DNA of 64,000 bases, taken from positions 372,001 through 436,000 of the forward strand of contig NZ_JAGGCS010000001.1 of assembly GCF_022884085.1 (NCBI RefSeq), written 5' to 3'. The notes under the pieces are model-generated. The model made no database searches and was not told the origin of the DNA. It was given only the letters and a program-made list of their open reading frames with translations. Origin of the DNA: Paenirhizobium cremeum. Its GTDB lineage: Bacteria > Pseudomonadota > Alphaproteobacteria > Rhizobiales > Rhizobiaceae. Numbering within the stretch: position 1 is the stretch's first letter; each line of letters opens with the position of its first letter. Both the position numbers and the translations under genes were made by a program. Shown one piece after another: positions 1-9,053 of the stretch.

Positions 1-684
1 CTCGACGAGGCGCGCCAGCGCTTCCTCGATCTGGTTCGTGTTCGGATATTTTTCGACGACCGTACGGAAACGGGAGATCGAGGCCAGATATTCCTTGCGC
101 TCGAGATAATAACGGCCGACCTGCATCTCCTTGCCGGCGAGCTGGTCGCGCGCGAAGCGGATCTTCGCCTGCGCATCGTCGACATATTCCGAATCGGGAT
201 ACTGGTCGACGACCTTCTGCATCGCCTCGATGGTCTTCACCGAATTCTTCTGGTCCTGTGTGACGTTGGAAATCTGTTTCCAGTAGGACAGACCGACGAG
301 ATACTGCACGTAGGCGGCGTCATCGGACTTCGGATAGAGATTGAGATAGCGGTTGCCCGTCGATACCGCTTCGGTGTAGCGGGCCAGACGGTATTTCACG
401 AAGGTGCTCATCACCAGCGACTTGCGGGCGGGCTCTGAGAACGGATGCTGTGCATCGACGGCGTCGAACTTGCGCGACGCTTCGGCCATATTGCCGGCCT
501 TGATGTTGGCAAGGCCCTGATTGTAGAGGGTTTCCGGCGGATCGGTATCGACGCCGAGCTTGGTGATGTCGATATCGGGATCGGACTGGCAGGCGGCGAG
601 CAACCCGCCGGATACAGTCATCATCACACAAATGCTGGCAATACGTGCTGCTTTCTTCACAGTGACCGACCTTAAATGACTCAT
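1..684 (-). CDS. bamD: Outer membrane assembly lipoprotein BamD (partial, C-terminus outside window)
   Basis: This is the TPR lipoprotein of the BAM complex, which inserts beta-barrel proteins in the outer membrane. The reading frame is open from 684 to the window edge, giving 228 residues of the roughly 285 expected. A signal peptide ends in the lipobox LLAAC with lipidated Cys32. The mature part starts QSDPDIDITKLG and continues with TPR-like helices (for example LYNQGLANIKAGNMAEA). ATG 684 is used here. An in-frame GTG at 660 follows an AAGG and is an alternative start that still keeps the full lipobox. It lies downstream of lpxC on the same strand, as in many alphaproteobacteria. Identity is firm; start and C-terminus are not. 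Confidence 0.93.
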   Translation of the reverse strand, partial: MSHLRSVTVKKAARIASICVMMTVSGGLLAACQSDPDIDITKLGVDTDPPETLYNQGLANIKAGNMAEASRKFDAVDAQHPFSEPARKSLVMSTFVKYRLARYTEAVSTGNRYLNLYPKSDDAAYVQYLVGLSYWKQISNVTQDQKNSVKTIEAMQKVVDQYPDSEYVDDAQAKIRFARDQLAGKEMQVGRYYLERKEYLASISRFRTVVEKYPNTNQIEEALARLVE

Positions 685-870
685 TCGACAGATCCCGATT
701 GCAGCGCCGTTTGAAAAGCCGTCGCTTTCAAATGGCGTTTCTAGCCACAAAAGCGGCGGGAGAGCAACGCAATGATCGCGATTTAACGCATTTTTGTGGC
801 GATCCAGAAGGAAAACCCGGAATTGGTCCGCAACCTTCGACCGGAGCGACCGGCAAGCGCTGAATACGTA

Positions 871-900
871 TCGTCCCGCCCTCGGGAGAAGGCGGGACAA
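871..900 (-). terminator. Inverted repeat between lpxC and bamD
   Basis: A perfect 8-bp stem (873-880 with 891-898, GTCCCGCC/GGCGGGAC) has a 10-base loop and lies 44 bases after the lpxC stop. There is no T-run on the 3' side in the minus direction, so it may be a processing or attenuation hairpin rather than a true intrinsic terminator. Confidence 0.4.
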
Positions 901-941
901 AACGACGAAACCCTTGTGAAATCGAGGAAAGCTGCGCCCTC

Positions 942-1895
942 TCAGGCAGACCAGGGAGCAAATTCCGGAACATTGACGGCGACGAATTCACGCGCCCTCG
1001 CCTGCTGGCTGCGGGCCGGAGCCTCGACCACTTCGTAAGCGTCGCGTTTCTCCAGAAGAGCCTTCAATGCATTGGCGTTGAGCTTGTGGCCGCCGCGATA
1101 GGAACGGTAGCAGCCGATGAACTGCGCACCGGCAAGAGCAAGGTCGCCAACGGCGTCGAGCGTCTTGTGGCGCACGAACTCGTCCGCGTAGCGAAGCCCC
1201 TCGACATTGATGACGGTATCGTCGTCAGAAATGACCACCGAGTTTTCCAGCGAGGAGCCAAGCGCAAAGCCGGCAGCCCAGAGACGCTCCACATCCCGCA
1301 TGAAACCGAAGGTCCGGGCCCGCGACAATTCGCTCTTGAAGGTCGCAGCCGTCAGGTCGCCCTGCCAGCTCTGCCGACCGATCAACGGCGACGTAAAATC
1401 GATCTCGACCTCGAAACGGGTCCCGTCATACGGACGGAACTCCGCCCAAGAAGCACCGGCTTCGATACGAACCGGCTTGGTGACCCGGATATAGCGGCGC
1501 TTGACGCCGAGATTGCTGATGCCGACCTGCTCGATCGCCTCGATGAAAACTTCGGAGCTGCCGTCCATAATCGGCATTTCCGCACCGTCGACCTCGATCA
1601 CGAGATTGTCGATGCCGAGCGCGTAGATGGCCGCCATGACATGTTCGATGGTTGCGACCGAGCGGGCCGGCGAGGTGCCGAGCACCGTGCAAAGATCGGT
1701 ATTGCCGACCTGCGAGGAAACCGCCTTGTATTCGGCCTGCGTACCGTCTTCGAACAACCGCACGAAGACGATGCCGGTGCCGGCTTCCGCAGGCTGAAGA
1801 TTGATTGTCACCGACCGCCCGGAATGCACACCGATGCCCGTCAGGCTAAGCGGTGCCGCGATGGTCGTCTGAAATCCGAGCAATGCGATTGCCAT
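942..1895 (-). CDS. lpxC: UDP-3-O-acyl-N-acetylglucosamine deacetylase
   Basis: LpxC is the zinc-dependent committed step of lipid A synthesis: it deacetylates UDP-3-O-acyl-GlcNAc in the cytoplasm. The start at 1895 gives MAIALLGFQTTIA, preceded by an AGAGG ribosome site and matching the family's usual length (317 residues). The longer frame up to 2021 has no family-like sequence. Zinc ligands are visible: His85 in EHVMAAI, and His243 and Asp247 in HKTLDAVGD. The general-base histidine is at about 270 in GGHKLN. It sits downstream of ftsZ, separated by a terminator-like hairpin, so it probably also has its own promoter in 1896-2100. Confidence 0.97.
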   Translation of the reverse strand: MAIALLGFQTTIAAPLSLTGIGVHSGRSVTINLQPAEAGTGIVFVRLFEDGTQAEYKAVSSQVGNTDLCTVLGTSPARSVATIEHVMAAIYALGIDNLVIEVDGAEMPIMDGSSEVFIEAIEQVGISNLGVKRRYIRVTKPVRIEAGASWAEFRPYDGTRFEVEIDFTSPLIGRQSWQGDLTAATFKSELSRARTFGFMRDVERLWAAGFALGSSLENSVVISDDDTVINVEGLRYADEFVRHKTLDAVGDLALAGAQFIGCYRSYRGGHKLNANALKALLEKRDAYEVVEAPARSQQARAREFVAVNVPEFAPWSA

Positions 1896-2103
1896 GAATA
1901 CTGCCTCTGTCTTCCGGCCGTCGGCGCCTTGGCGCGACTGGTCTTTCATTCTCCGGACAAGCCGCCCCACGGCGCACCCTGTCCACGTGTCGATCCTTTC
2001 ATACGGCGGGCTCGCCGACATTCCAAATCACTGTTCGTTTCCGATTGTTACGATCCAATGAGTTTGAAAACAAAAGACAATTTACACCGCGAACTGCAGC
2101 CTG

Positions 2104-2137
2104 AAACAAAGGAAGCCCGGGCTCTCGCCCGGGCTCC
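2104..2137 (-). terminator. Rho-independent-like terminator after ftsZ
   Basis: A perfect 9-bp stem AGCCCGGGC (2114-2122) pairs with 2127-2135 around a 4-base loop. In the minus direction it is followed by a T-rich stretch (TTCCTTTGTTT). It begins 24 bases after the ftsZ stop. Confidence 0.75.
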
Positions 2138-2160
2138 GAATTCGCTTCGTAAGGCCGCCC

Positions 2161-3906
2161 TTAATTCGACTGGCGACGCAGGAAGGCCGGGATTTCCAGC
2201 TCGTCGTCACCGCCATGGTCAGCACGCGCGGCCGGCACCTGCCGACCCTGGTCGTCGAGCTGACCGCGGCGCGGAGCATAAAGGCTCGCCTCGGCCGACA
2301 GCGGACGACGCTGAGGCTGTGCGACCGGAGCAGGCGCCGGAACGTCGGCGGCAACCTGCTCGCCTTCCTGATGGCCGACAAGCGAATTGGTGATTCGCTT
2401 CAGCAGGCCCATCGGACCGCGCTCGTCGTGAGCGGCCGGCGCGGCACGCTGGTCCATCTCGGCGCGGACGACCGGCGGGAAATCCTCGACCTTCGGCATG
2501 CGGACCTGCTCGACCGTCTGGCGGGCGACCGGAACAACCGGCTCGTGACGGAGCGGAGCGGAAGCCATCGGCTGCGGGGCCGGTGCAGCCATCGGAGCGA
2601 CCGGGCGGCTCACCATCGGGGCAGGCATCGGTTCCGCCATGCGCGGAGCCGGTGCGGGTTCCGCAACCGGGGTTGCGAACAGGCGGCTGGCCGGACGGAA
2701 TTCCGGTTCGGCAACCGGCTGCTGAACCGGTGTGGCTGCAGCCTGGCGGGCGACGGCGATTTCAAGTTCACGCTCCATTTCGGCTTCAGCCGAGCGGATG
2801 GTTTCGGCGACCGGGTCAACGGTCTTGGGTGCCTGCGCCATTGCAGGCTGATATGCGGCCGGAGCCGGAGCAACGGCCGCGGAAGGACGCATAACGGGCT
2901 TGGAAAGCGGTGCAGCTTCGAAGCCCTTGGAAGCGAGGGCAGCACGGTCGATGCCGGTCGCAACGACCGAAACGCGGATGATGCCTTCCAGCGCTTCGTC
3001 GAAGGTCGCGCCGAGGATGATGTTCGCATCCGGATCGACTTCCTCGCGGATACGGGTCGCGGCTTCGTCGACTTCGAAGAGCGTGAGGTCGCGGCCACCG
3101 GTGATGGAGATCAGGAGGCCCTGAGCGCCCTTCATCGAGGTTTCGTCCAGCAGCGGGTTGGCGATTGCTGCCTCCGCGGCCTGCATCGCGCGGCCCTGGC
3201 CCGAAGCCTCGCCTGTACCCATCATTGCACGGCCCATTTCGCGCATGACCGAGCGGACGTCGGCGAAGTCGAGGTTGATGAGACCTTCCTTCACCATCAG
3301 GTCGGTAATGCATGCAACGCCGGAGTAGAGCACCTGGTCGGCCATCGCGAAGGCGTCGGCGAAGGTGGTCTTGTCGTTGGCGATGCGGAAGAGGTTCTGG
3401 TTCGGAATGACGATCAGGGTGTCGACGGACTTCTGAAGTTCCTCGATGCCCTGTTCGGCGAGCCGCATGCGGCGGGCGCCTTCGAAGTGGAACGGCTTGG
3501 TGACCACTCCGACCGTCAGGATGCCCTTGTTGCGGGCTGCCTGTGCGACGACCGGGGCTGCACCGGTACCCGTGCCGCCGCCCATGCCGGCGGTGACGAA
3601 GCACATGTGCGTACCGTTCAGGTGATCGATGATCTCATCGATGCACTCTTCGGCGGCAGCGCGGCCGACTTCCGGCTGCGAACCGGCGCCGAGGCCTTCC
3701 GTAACGTTGACGCCGAGCTGGATGATGCGCTCCGCCTTCGTCATGGTCAGCGCCTGGGCATCCGTGTTGGCGACGACGAAGTCGACGCCCTGTAGGCCCG
3801 CGGTAATCATGTTGTTGACGGCGTTGCCGCCGCCGCCCCCGACACCGAACACGGTGATCCTGGGCTTCAGCTCGGTAATGTCTGGCTTCTGCAGCTTGAT
3901 GGTCAT
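2161..3906 (-). CDS. ftsZ: Cell division GTPase FtsZ (long-linker rhizobial type)
   Basis: FtsZ is the tubulin-like GTPase that forms the division ring. The start at 3906 ([13 protein letters not shown]) has a GAAGGA ribosome site 7 bases upstream; a longer frame to 3951 is not family-like. The GTPase signature GGGTGTG is at residues 109-115. The globular domain ends near residue 320 and is followed by a roughly 240-residue Pro/Ala-rich linker. The C-terminal peptide [13 protein letters not shown] is the expected FtsA-binding tail. At 581 residues it is much longer than E. coli FtsZ (383) but normal for the main FtsZ of Rhizobiaceae. It follows ftsA after 99 bases. Confidence 0.98.
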   Translation of the reverse strand: MTIKLQKPDITELKPRITVFGVGGGGGNAVNNMITAGLQGVDFVVANTDAQALTMTKAERIIQLGVNVTEGLGAGSQPEVGRAAAEECIDEIIDHLNGTHMCFVTAGMGGGTGTGAAPVVAQAARNKGILTVGVVTKPFHFEGARRMRLAEQGIEELQKSVDTLIVIPNQNLFRIANDKTTFADAFAMADQVLYSGVACITDLMVKEGLINLDFADVRSVMREMGRAMMGTGEASGQGRAMQAAEAAIANPLLDETSMKGAQGLLISITGGRDLTLFEVDEAATRIREEVDPDANIILGATFDEALEGIIRVSVVATGIDRAALASKGFEAAPLSKPVMRPSAAVAPAPAAYQPAMAQAPKTVDPVAETIRSAEAEMERELEIAVARQAAATPVQQPVAEPEFRPASRLFATPVAEPAPAPRMAEPMPAPMVSRPVAPMAAPAPQPMASAPLRHEPVVPVARQTVEQVRMPKVEDFPPVVRAEMDQRAAPAAHDERGPMGLLKRITNSLVGHQEGEQVAADVPAPAPVAQPQRRPLSAEASLYAPRRGQLDDQGRQVPAARADHGGDDELEIPAFLRRQSN

Positions 3907-4005
3907 GGTACCAGTTCCTTCTCTTTCCGGCCGCATCGCCACGCCGGCCATGTCATTTCAACTCTTTCGCCCGGCGGCCCGCCTTGCGGGACCGACGGAC
4001 TGAAC

Positions 4006-5337
4006 TCAAAAACTCTCTTTCAGCCATTGGCCCATGCGGGCGATACGGCTGTTGCCGTTACCGAAGGGCGAGAACAATCCCGCCTGCCCGGCATGGGTCT
4101 CCTGATCTGCAACTTGCGGATAAATCATCAATCCGACAGCGGTCGAAAAAGCGGGACCCTTGGCCGCGGCCGGGAGGCCGGCGACACCCATTGGGCGCCC
4201 GATTCGCACGTTGCGGGCAAGGATGCGGCGCGCAGCTTCGGGAAGGCCCGTCAGCTGGCTTGCGCCACCCGTCAAAACGACTCGCTTGCCGACAACCGGC
4301 GAGAAGCCCGACTTCTGAATCCGATCACGCAGAAGTTCAAGAGTCTCTTCGATGCGGGCGCGAATAATCCGCGTCAGCAGCGCCTTCGGCACCTGGGTCG
4401 GCTGATCGCGATCATCCTCGCCGATCGGCGGAATGGAAAGCACATCACGCTCGTCGGCGCCGTTCGCAAGGGCGGAACCATGGACCACCTTGAGACGTTC
4501 GGCGTCTTCGATCCGGGTCGACAGACCGCGCGCAACGTCGGTGGTGACGTGATGGCCACCGAGCGCGATCGCATCGGTATGGATCAGCTTGCCCTCGGCG
4601 AAGACGGAGATCGTCGTCATGCCGCCACCCATGTCGATGGCGGCGCAGCCAAGTTCGACCTCATCGTCGACCAGGGCAGCAAGACCGCTCGCATAAGGCG
4701 TTGCAACAACGCCCTCGACCGTCAGGTGAGCGCGGTTGATGCAAAGTTCGAGGTTCCGAAGCGCGGCGCGCTCCGCCGTCACGACATGCATGTCGACCCC
4801 GAGCGCGTCGCCATACATGCCGAGCGGATCGCGGATTCCACGTTCGCCATCCAGCGAGAAACCCGTCGGCAGAGAATGCAGCACGGCCCGGTCCGAACCC
4901 TGCGACTGCTGGCCGGCGGCAACGAGAACCTTGCGCAGGTCGCCCGATTCGACTTCCTGTCCACCGAGGTCGATGGTTGCCGTATAAACGTCCGAACCGA
5001 TGCGGCCGGCAGAAACGTTGACGATCAGGCTTTCGACGGTCAGCCCGGCCATGCGCTCGGCAGCGTCCACCGCCAGGCGAACGACGTTTTCGACGGCATC
5101 GAGATCGGCGATCACCCCGGATTTGACGCCGCGAGAGCGCTGGTGACCGATACCGATGATTTCGACGTTATGCGTGCGACCGGGCAGGACAGAGCTTTCC
5201 TTGCGCGGGGTGAGCCGGCCGATCATGCAGACGACCTTGCTGGAGCCGATATCCAGTACCGAGACCACATGGGTACGCTTCGAAGAGAGCGGCTTGATGC
5301 GCGGGAGACCGAAATGGGAGCTTCCGAACAGATTCAT
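4006..5337 (-). CDS. ftsA: Cell division protein FtsA
   Basis: FtsA is an actin-fold ATPase that tethers FtsZ to the membrane and recruits late division proteins. The sequence has the ATPase phosphate-1 segment VLDIGSSKVVCMIG near residue 26, the phosphate-2 segment CAAIDMGGGMTTISVF, and a C-terminal end (RMGQWLKESF) that looks like the amphipathic membrane-targeting helix. The length of 443 residues is normal for the group. The start ATG overlaps the ftsQ stop by 4 bases (ATGA), indicating translational coupling. Confidence 0.97.
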   Translation of the reverse strand: MNLFGSSHFGLPRIKPLSSKRTHVVSVLDIGSSKVVCMIGRLTPRKESSVLPGRTHNVEIIGIGHQRSRGVKSGVIADLDAVENVVRLAVDAAERMAGLTVESLIVNVSAGRIGSDVYTATIDLGGQEVESGDLRKVLVAAGQQSQGSDRAVLHSLPTGFSLDGERGIRDPLGMYGDALGVDMHVVTAERAALRNLELCINRAHLTVEGVVATPYASGLAALVDDEVELGCAAIDMGGGMTTISVFAEGKLIHTDAIALGGHHVTTDVARGLSTRIEDAERLKVVHGSALANGADERDVLSIPPIGEDDRDQPTQVPKALLTRIIRARIEETLELLRDRIQKSGFSPVVGKRVVLTGGASQLTGLPEAARRILARNVRIGRPMGVAGLPAAAKGPAFSTAVGLMIYPQVADQETHAGQAGLFSPFGNGNSRIARMGQWLKESF

Positions 5338-6266
5338 ATGTTCTGCCCCGCCTTCTTGAGTGCCTTGCGACGTTCCTCGACCGCCGCCAACCGGCGCTCC
5401 TGCGCCTCCGGCGTCAGCTGAACGGTTGTGCGATCGGGCAGCCGCAAATCGACGGCCGCTATATCACGGGAGAGAATCTGCTGTTCCGCATCGAGACGGG
5501 AAAGCCGGGCGAGAGCGTCTGAAACCCCTTCTTCCGGAAGCTTCACCACGACACCGTTGTCGAGGTGGATATCCCAGCGGCGACCGGCAACGCGGACATA
5601 GGCTTTGATCCGCGAGGCAACCTCGGGAAACCTGGCGAACTCCTTCTCGACTTCGGAAGCAGCCGTCTCGGCATCACGCCCCACGAAAAGCGGCAGGCTT
5701 GCAAACTTGTTGTCGCGCAGCGGCGCAATCACGCTGCCGGACTTCTCGATCAGGGAAAGCTCCGTGCCATGCTGCCAGATTCCGTAGGCCTTGCGCTCGC
5801 GAAGAGCGACCTCGACGCGGGACGGATACACCTTGCGAACCTCTGCCGATTCGACCCAGGGCAACTCGGTGAGCGACTGACGAGCCGCCGCAATATCGAG
5901 ACCGAGAAGACTCGTCGAACCATCGAGACCAAGAAGCTGAAGAATGTCGATCTCCGAGGTCTGCTCGTTGCCGGAAACCTTTACATCCTCGATCGCAAAA
6001 CCCGCAAACGACGTGATCGCCTGATTGACCGCAGGACCATGCCCGCCGACAACCACACCGTAAACAACAATGGCAGAGTAAAAACCAACGAGAGAAACCT
6101 TGCCCGTATGGGCCGGGATTGCGATTCGCCCCGAGCAGAGGCTGACGACAAAGCGCACGACGCGCCGCAACGGACGCGGCAAAACCACACCTTCCGCGGA
6201 AGCCGCAGAGGCATGCGCGGCATGCGTCGCAAACTCCCCTGACCTATCGCCCCTTACCGCAAACAA
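5334..6266 (-). CDS. ftsQ: Cell division protein FtsQ
   Basis: FtsQ is a bitopic divisome protein linking early and late division proteins. It has a basic cytoplasmic N-terminus, one membrane segment near residues 55-75, a POTRA domain ([20 protein letters not shown]) and the FtsQ beta-domain ending [16 protein letters not shown] place the start at a TTG at 6266 (FAVRGDRS...) because GGAGGA lies 6 bases upstream and rhizobial homologues as I recall them begin MFA-. An in-frame ATG at 6287 has no good ribosome site. The gene overlaps the end of ddl by 13 bases and ftsA by 4. Confidence 0.93.
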   Translation of the reverse strand: MFAVRGDRSGEFATHAAHASAASAEGVVLPRPLRRVVRFVVSLCSGRIAIPAHTGKVSLVGFYSAIVVYGVVVGGHGPAVNQAITSFAGFAIEDVKVSGNEQTSEIDILQLLGLDGSTSLLGLDIAAARQSLTELPWVESAEVRKVYPSRVEVALRERKAYGIWQHGTELSLIEKSGSVIAPLRDNKFASLPLFVGRDAETAASEVEKEFARFPEVASRIKAYVRVAGRRWDIHLDNGVVVKLPEEGVSDALARLSRLDAEQQILSRDIAAVDLRLPDRTTVQLTPEAQERRLAAVEERRKALKKAGQNI

Positions 6267-7180
6267 GACGCGTCCTCCACCATCCACCGGACAAATTCAC
6301 CGAAGCCCATACCCATATGAGCAGCCATTTCAGGCACCAGCGACGTCGGAGTCATCCCAGGCTGGGTATTAATCTCCAGCCAGATGAGCTCACCGTCTTC
6401 GGAAAGGCGATCATCGAAACGAAAATCGGATCGACTAACCCCTCGGCACCCGATTGCTTGATGCGCCTTAAGTGCCAATGATTGTATTTTTTGGTAAATT
6501 TTCGGTGAAATTTCTGCAGGAAGCACGTGCCGCGAACCACCGGCGACATATTTGGAATCGTAATCGTAGAAGCTATGCCCCTGCGGCACGATCTCCGTCA
6601 CACCAAGCGGCCTGTCGCCCATGACGCCACAGGTTAGCTCGCGCCCCGCAACGTAGTGCTCGACCATGACCCGATCGCCATAGCGCCACTCACTGGACTG
6701 CAACGATTGGGGTGGATGCGCCATATCCTCGCGGACGATGACGACGCCGAAGCTGGAACCTTCGCGAACCGGCTTCACCACATAGGGCGGAGCAATCGGA
6801 TGTACCGTCCCGATGTCGAAGCGCATCATCACCTTCGCCTCGGCAACCGGAATTCCGGCATTGGCCGCAACGATCTTCGCCTGAGCCTTGTCCATGGCCA
6901 GCGCCGAGGCCAGAACGCCCGAATGCGTATAGGGGATCTGCAGGTATTCGAGAACGCCCTGAATGGTGCCATCCTCACCGAAAGGGCCATGCAGCGCATT
7001 GAAAGCGACATCCGGACGAAGATCGGAAAGCACCTGACCGATATCGCGTCCGACATCGACGCGGGTCACACGGTAGCCGACGGATTCGAGCGCCTCCGCA
7101 CAGGCAGCCCCGGAAGAAAGGCTGACCGGCCTCTCCGAGGAAAGGCCACCCATCAGGACGGCTACATGCTTGCCACTCAT
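6254..7180 (-). CDS. ddl: D-alanine--D-alanine ligase
   Basis: This ATP-grasp ligase makes the D-Ala-D-Ala dipeptide used by MurF. Visible family features are [14 protein letters not shown] at the N-terminus, [14 protein letters not shown] (substrate loop), the ATP-grasp region [14 protein letters not shown], and the C-terminal metal/substrate motif [16 protein letters not shown]. The ATG at 7180 (MSGKHVAV) is preferred over the TTG at 7183 because a G-rich ribosome site sits at better spacing; the protein is 308 residues. This is the first gene of a ddl-ftsQ-ftsA-ftsZ unit, separated from murB by two opposite-strand genes, so it must have its own promoter in 7181-7608. Confidence 0.97.
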   Translation of the reverse strand: MSGKHVAVLMGGLSSERPVSLSSGAACAEALESVGYRVTRVDVGRDIGQVLSDLRPDVAFNALHGPFGEDGTIQGVLEYLQIPYTHSGVLASALAMDKAQAKIVAANAGIPVAEAKVMMRFDIGTVHPIAPPYVVKPVREGSSFGVVIVREDMAHPPQSLQSSEWRYGDRVMVEHYVAGRELTCGVMGDRPLGVTEIVPQGHSFYDYDSKYVAGGSRHVLPAEISPKIYQKIQSLALKAHQAIGCRGVSRSDFRFDDRLSEDGELIWLEINTQPGMTPTSLVPEMAAHMGMGFGEFVRWMVEDASCLR

Positions 7181-7285
7181 CAACGCCCCCGCAGGAAAAA
7201 ATAAAACATACTGATCGACCTCAAGCCGGAAGCGGACTCAGATGACGGCCGCCTCGACCGTTGTCTTAGTAAAACGACATTAAGG

Positions 7286-7301
7286 TTAATGAAGCGTTTA
7301 C
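7286..7301. promoter_or_regulatory. CtrA-like site upstream of ddl
   Basis: The sequence reads TTAA, seven bases, then TTTAC. That is one mismatch from the alphaproteobacterial CtrA consensus TTAA-N7-TTAAC. More TTAA blocks are at 7280-7283 and 7307-7310. Its position about 105 bases upstream of a division operon fits cell-cycle control, but the motif is short and could occur by chance. Confidence 0.3.
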
Positions 7302-7520
7302 TTTCGTTAACCGCCCGGCTTCAAACGGCCCGATTTTAACGAAAAATCCGACGCTCCTGCATTTCGAGCACCAGCTTTTTTCACACACGCCGGATCGGTT
7401 CCGACCGCAAGAACAAGTGCATCCGCCGAATCGGTAACCTGCCGTTTCAAAACGATAATCAGGGTTAGGCGGCAACTTTGTGGCCATGTGGCGGCCGCTA
7501 TCATTCCATTTCTTTCAAAC

Positions 7521-7550
7521 TTGACGCTTTACAAGCAGGAAAATTGTATT
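7521..7550 (+). promoter_or_regulatory. Candidate sigma70 promoter of the MFS transporter
   Basis: TTGACG at 7521-7526 is followed after 18 bases by TGTATT (7545-7550), about 60 bases before the start codon. Spacing is slightly long and the -10 is a 4/6 match. Confidence 0.35.
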
Positions 7551-7608
7551 AATGAGCACGCGACCTTTCCTAAGGTGTCGTTAAGAAAATCCCGAACTGG
7601 AAACTGAA

Positions 7609-8916
7609 ATGACAGACGCGATATCCCAGGTATCGCCGACTGCGACCACGTCTTCCGGCAACGCCGCACTGAATTCCCCCGCGCGCGTGCTGATGGCCAG
7701 TCTGGTCGGCACGACGATCGAGTTCTTCGATTTTTATGTCTACGCAACCGCGGCCGTCCTGGTCTTCCCGACGCTGTTCTTCCCGAACAACGATCCGACC
7801 ACCGCGCTGCTCGCCTCCTTCGCCACCTTCTCCATCGCTTTCTTCGCCCGTCCGCTCGGCGCCGTGGTCTTCGGCCATTTCGGCGACCGCATCGGCCGCA
7901 AGACGACGCTGGTGGCGGCCCTTCTGACGATGGGCATCTCCACCGTCGTCATCGGCCTTTTGCCGAGCTACGAGCAGATCGGCGTGATCGCACCGCTGCT
8001 GCTGGCGCTCTGCCGGTTCGGCCAGGGTTTCGGCCTCGGCGGCGAATGGGGCGGCGCAGTGCTGCTTGCCACCGAGAACGCGCCGGAAGGCAAGCGCAAC
8101 TGGTACGCCATGTTCCCACAACTCGGCGCCCCGGTCGGCCTGTTCCTTTCCTCCGGCATGTTCTGGCTGCTGCTGCAGGTCATCTCCAAGGACGCCCTGC
8201 TCGCCTGGGGCTGGCGCGTTCCCTTCCTCGCCTCCACTCTGCTGATCGTGCTCGGCCTGTGGGTGCGCTTCTCGATCAGCGAGACGCCGGCATTCCAGAA
8301 GGCGATCGACACGCAGGAGCGTGTGGCTGTTCCGGCCGCGGAGGTGTTCACCAGGTACAAGCGCAGCCTGTTCCTCGGCACCTTCGTGGCGCTCGTCACC
8401 TTCGTGCTGTTCTATATCGGCACGGCCTGGCTGCTGTCTTACAACGTCAAGGTTCTGCAGATCCCCTTCCTCGACGCGCTGGAGATCCAGATCCTCGGCG
8501 CCGTGGTCTTCGGCATCTTCATCCCACTGACCGGCAAGGTGGGAGACCGCATCGGCCGCCGCCTGTCGCTGATCGTCATCACGGTGCTGATCGCGCTCTT
8601 TTCCTTTGCCCTTCCCGCATTGCTGCAGGGCGGCGAAACGGGTGTCGCCATCTTCGCCGTGGGCTCGATGGCGCTGATGGGCATGACCTATGCGCTGATC
8701 GGCGCGGCACTGGCCGCCCCCTTCCCGACCAACGTCCGCTATACCGGCGCATCGCTGACCTTCAACTTCGCCGGCATCGTGGGTGCTTCGCTCGCCCCCT
8801 ACATCGCCACGTGGTTACAGGCCAATTACGGCATGACCGCCGTAGGCCTCTACCTCGGCCTTTCGGCGGTGATTACCCTGGCATGCATCCTGCTTTCGGG
8901 CCGGGAAGAGGTCTGA
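7609..8916 (+). CDS. MFS transporter, metabolite:H+ symporter (MHS) family
   Basis: This is a 435-residue inner-membrane protein with about 12 membrane segments, likely a proton symporter for a small organic acid, osmolyte or similar metabolite. Family marks are IEFFDFYVYATAA in the first membrane segment, ARPLGAVVFGHFGDRIGRK (the loop 2-3 MFS motif), and GEWGGAVLLATENAP. These are typical of the ProP/KgtP/ShiA group; the substrate cannot be read from sequence. It lies on the strand opposite to the flanking ddl and murB and ends in a strong terminator, so it is a separate transcription unit inside the dcw region. Confidence 0.9.
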   Translation: MTDAISQVSPTATTSSGNAALNSPARVLMASLVGTTIEFFDFYVYATAAVLVFPTLFFPNNDPTTALLASFATFSIAFFARPLGAVVFGHFGDRIGRKTTLVAALLTMGISTVVIGLLPSYEQIGVIAPLLLALCRFGQGFGLGGEWGGAVLLATENAPEGKRNWYAMFPQLGAPVGLFLSSGMFWLLLQVISKDALLAWGWRVPFLASTLLIVLGLWVRFSISETPAFQKAIDTQERVAVPAAEVFTRYKRSLFLGTFVALVTFVLFYIGTAWLLSYNVKVLQIPFLDALEIQILGAVVFGIFIPLTGKVGDRIGRRLSLIVITVLIALFSFALPALLQGGETGVAIFAVGSMALMGMTYALIGAALAAPFPTNVRYTGASLTFNFAGIVGASLAPYIATWLQANYGMTAVGLYLGLSAVITLACILLSGREEV

Positions 8917-8935
8917 GCGCCTGAATCAGAAGAAT

Positions 8936-8975
8936 AAAAAGGGCCGCGAAGCACCTGCTTTCGCGGCCTTTCTCT
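8936..8975 (+). terminator. Rho-independent terminator after the MFS transporter
   Basis: A perfect stem GGCCGCGAA (8942-8950) pairs with 8960-8968. It is preceded by AAAAA and followed by TTTCTCTTG, about 25 bases after the stop codon. Confidence 0.85.
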
Positions 8976-9053
8976 TGTTCACCATTCAAGTAACAATGAC
9001 TTTTCTCTCCATGACCGGCTGCTACTATCGACAACCGGGAACGAGAGGCCGCC

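Larger units (their letters stand above)
7181..7608. other. Divergent intergenic region between ddl and the MFS transporter
   Basis: This 428-base region has no credible coding frame. It must hold the promoter of ddl-ftsQAZ (minus) and that of the transporter (plus). The ddl-proximal half (7280-7335) is unusually AT-rich, with several TTAA blocks. Confidence 0.7.

Noticed and set aside
1086..2393. 435-residue plus-strand open frame across lpxC and the ftsZ end
   Set aside because: Antisense shadow of lpxC/ftsZ in GC-rich DNA; rich in Arg/His/Asp with no recognisable domain and no ribosome site.
2215..3795. 526-residue plus-strand open frame opposite ftsZ
   Set aside because: Mirror frame of ftsZ; composition is typical of antisense translation.
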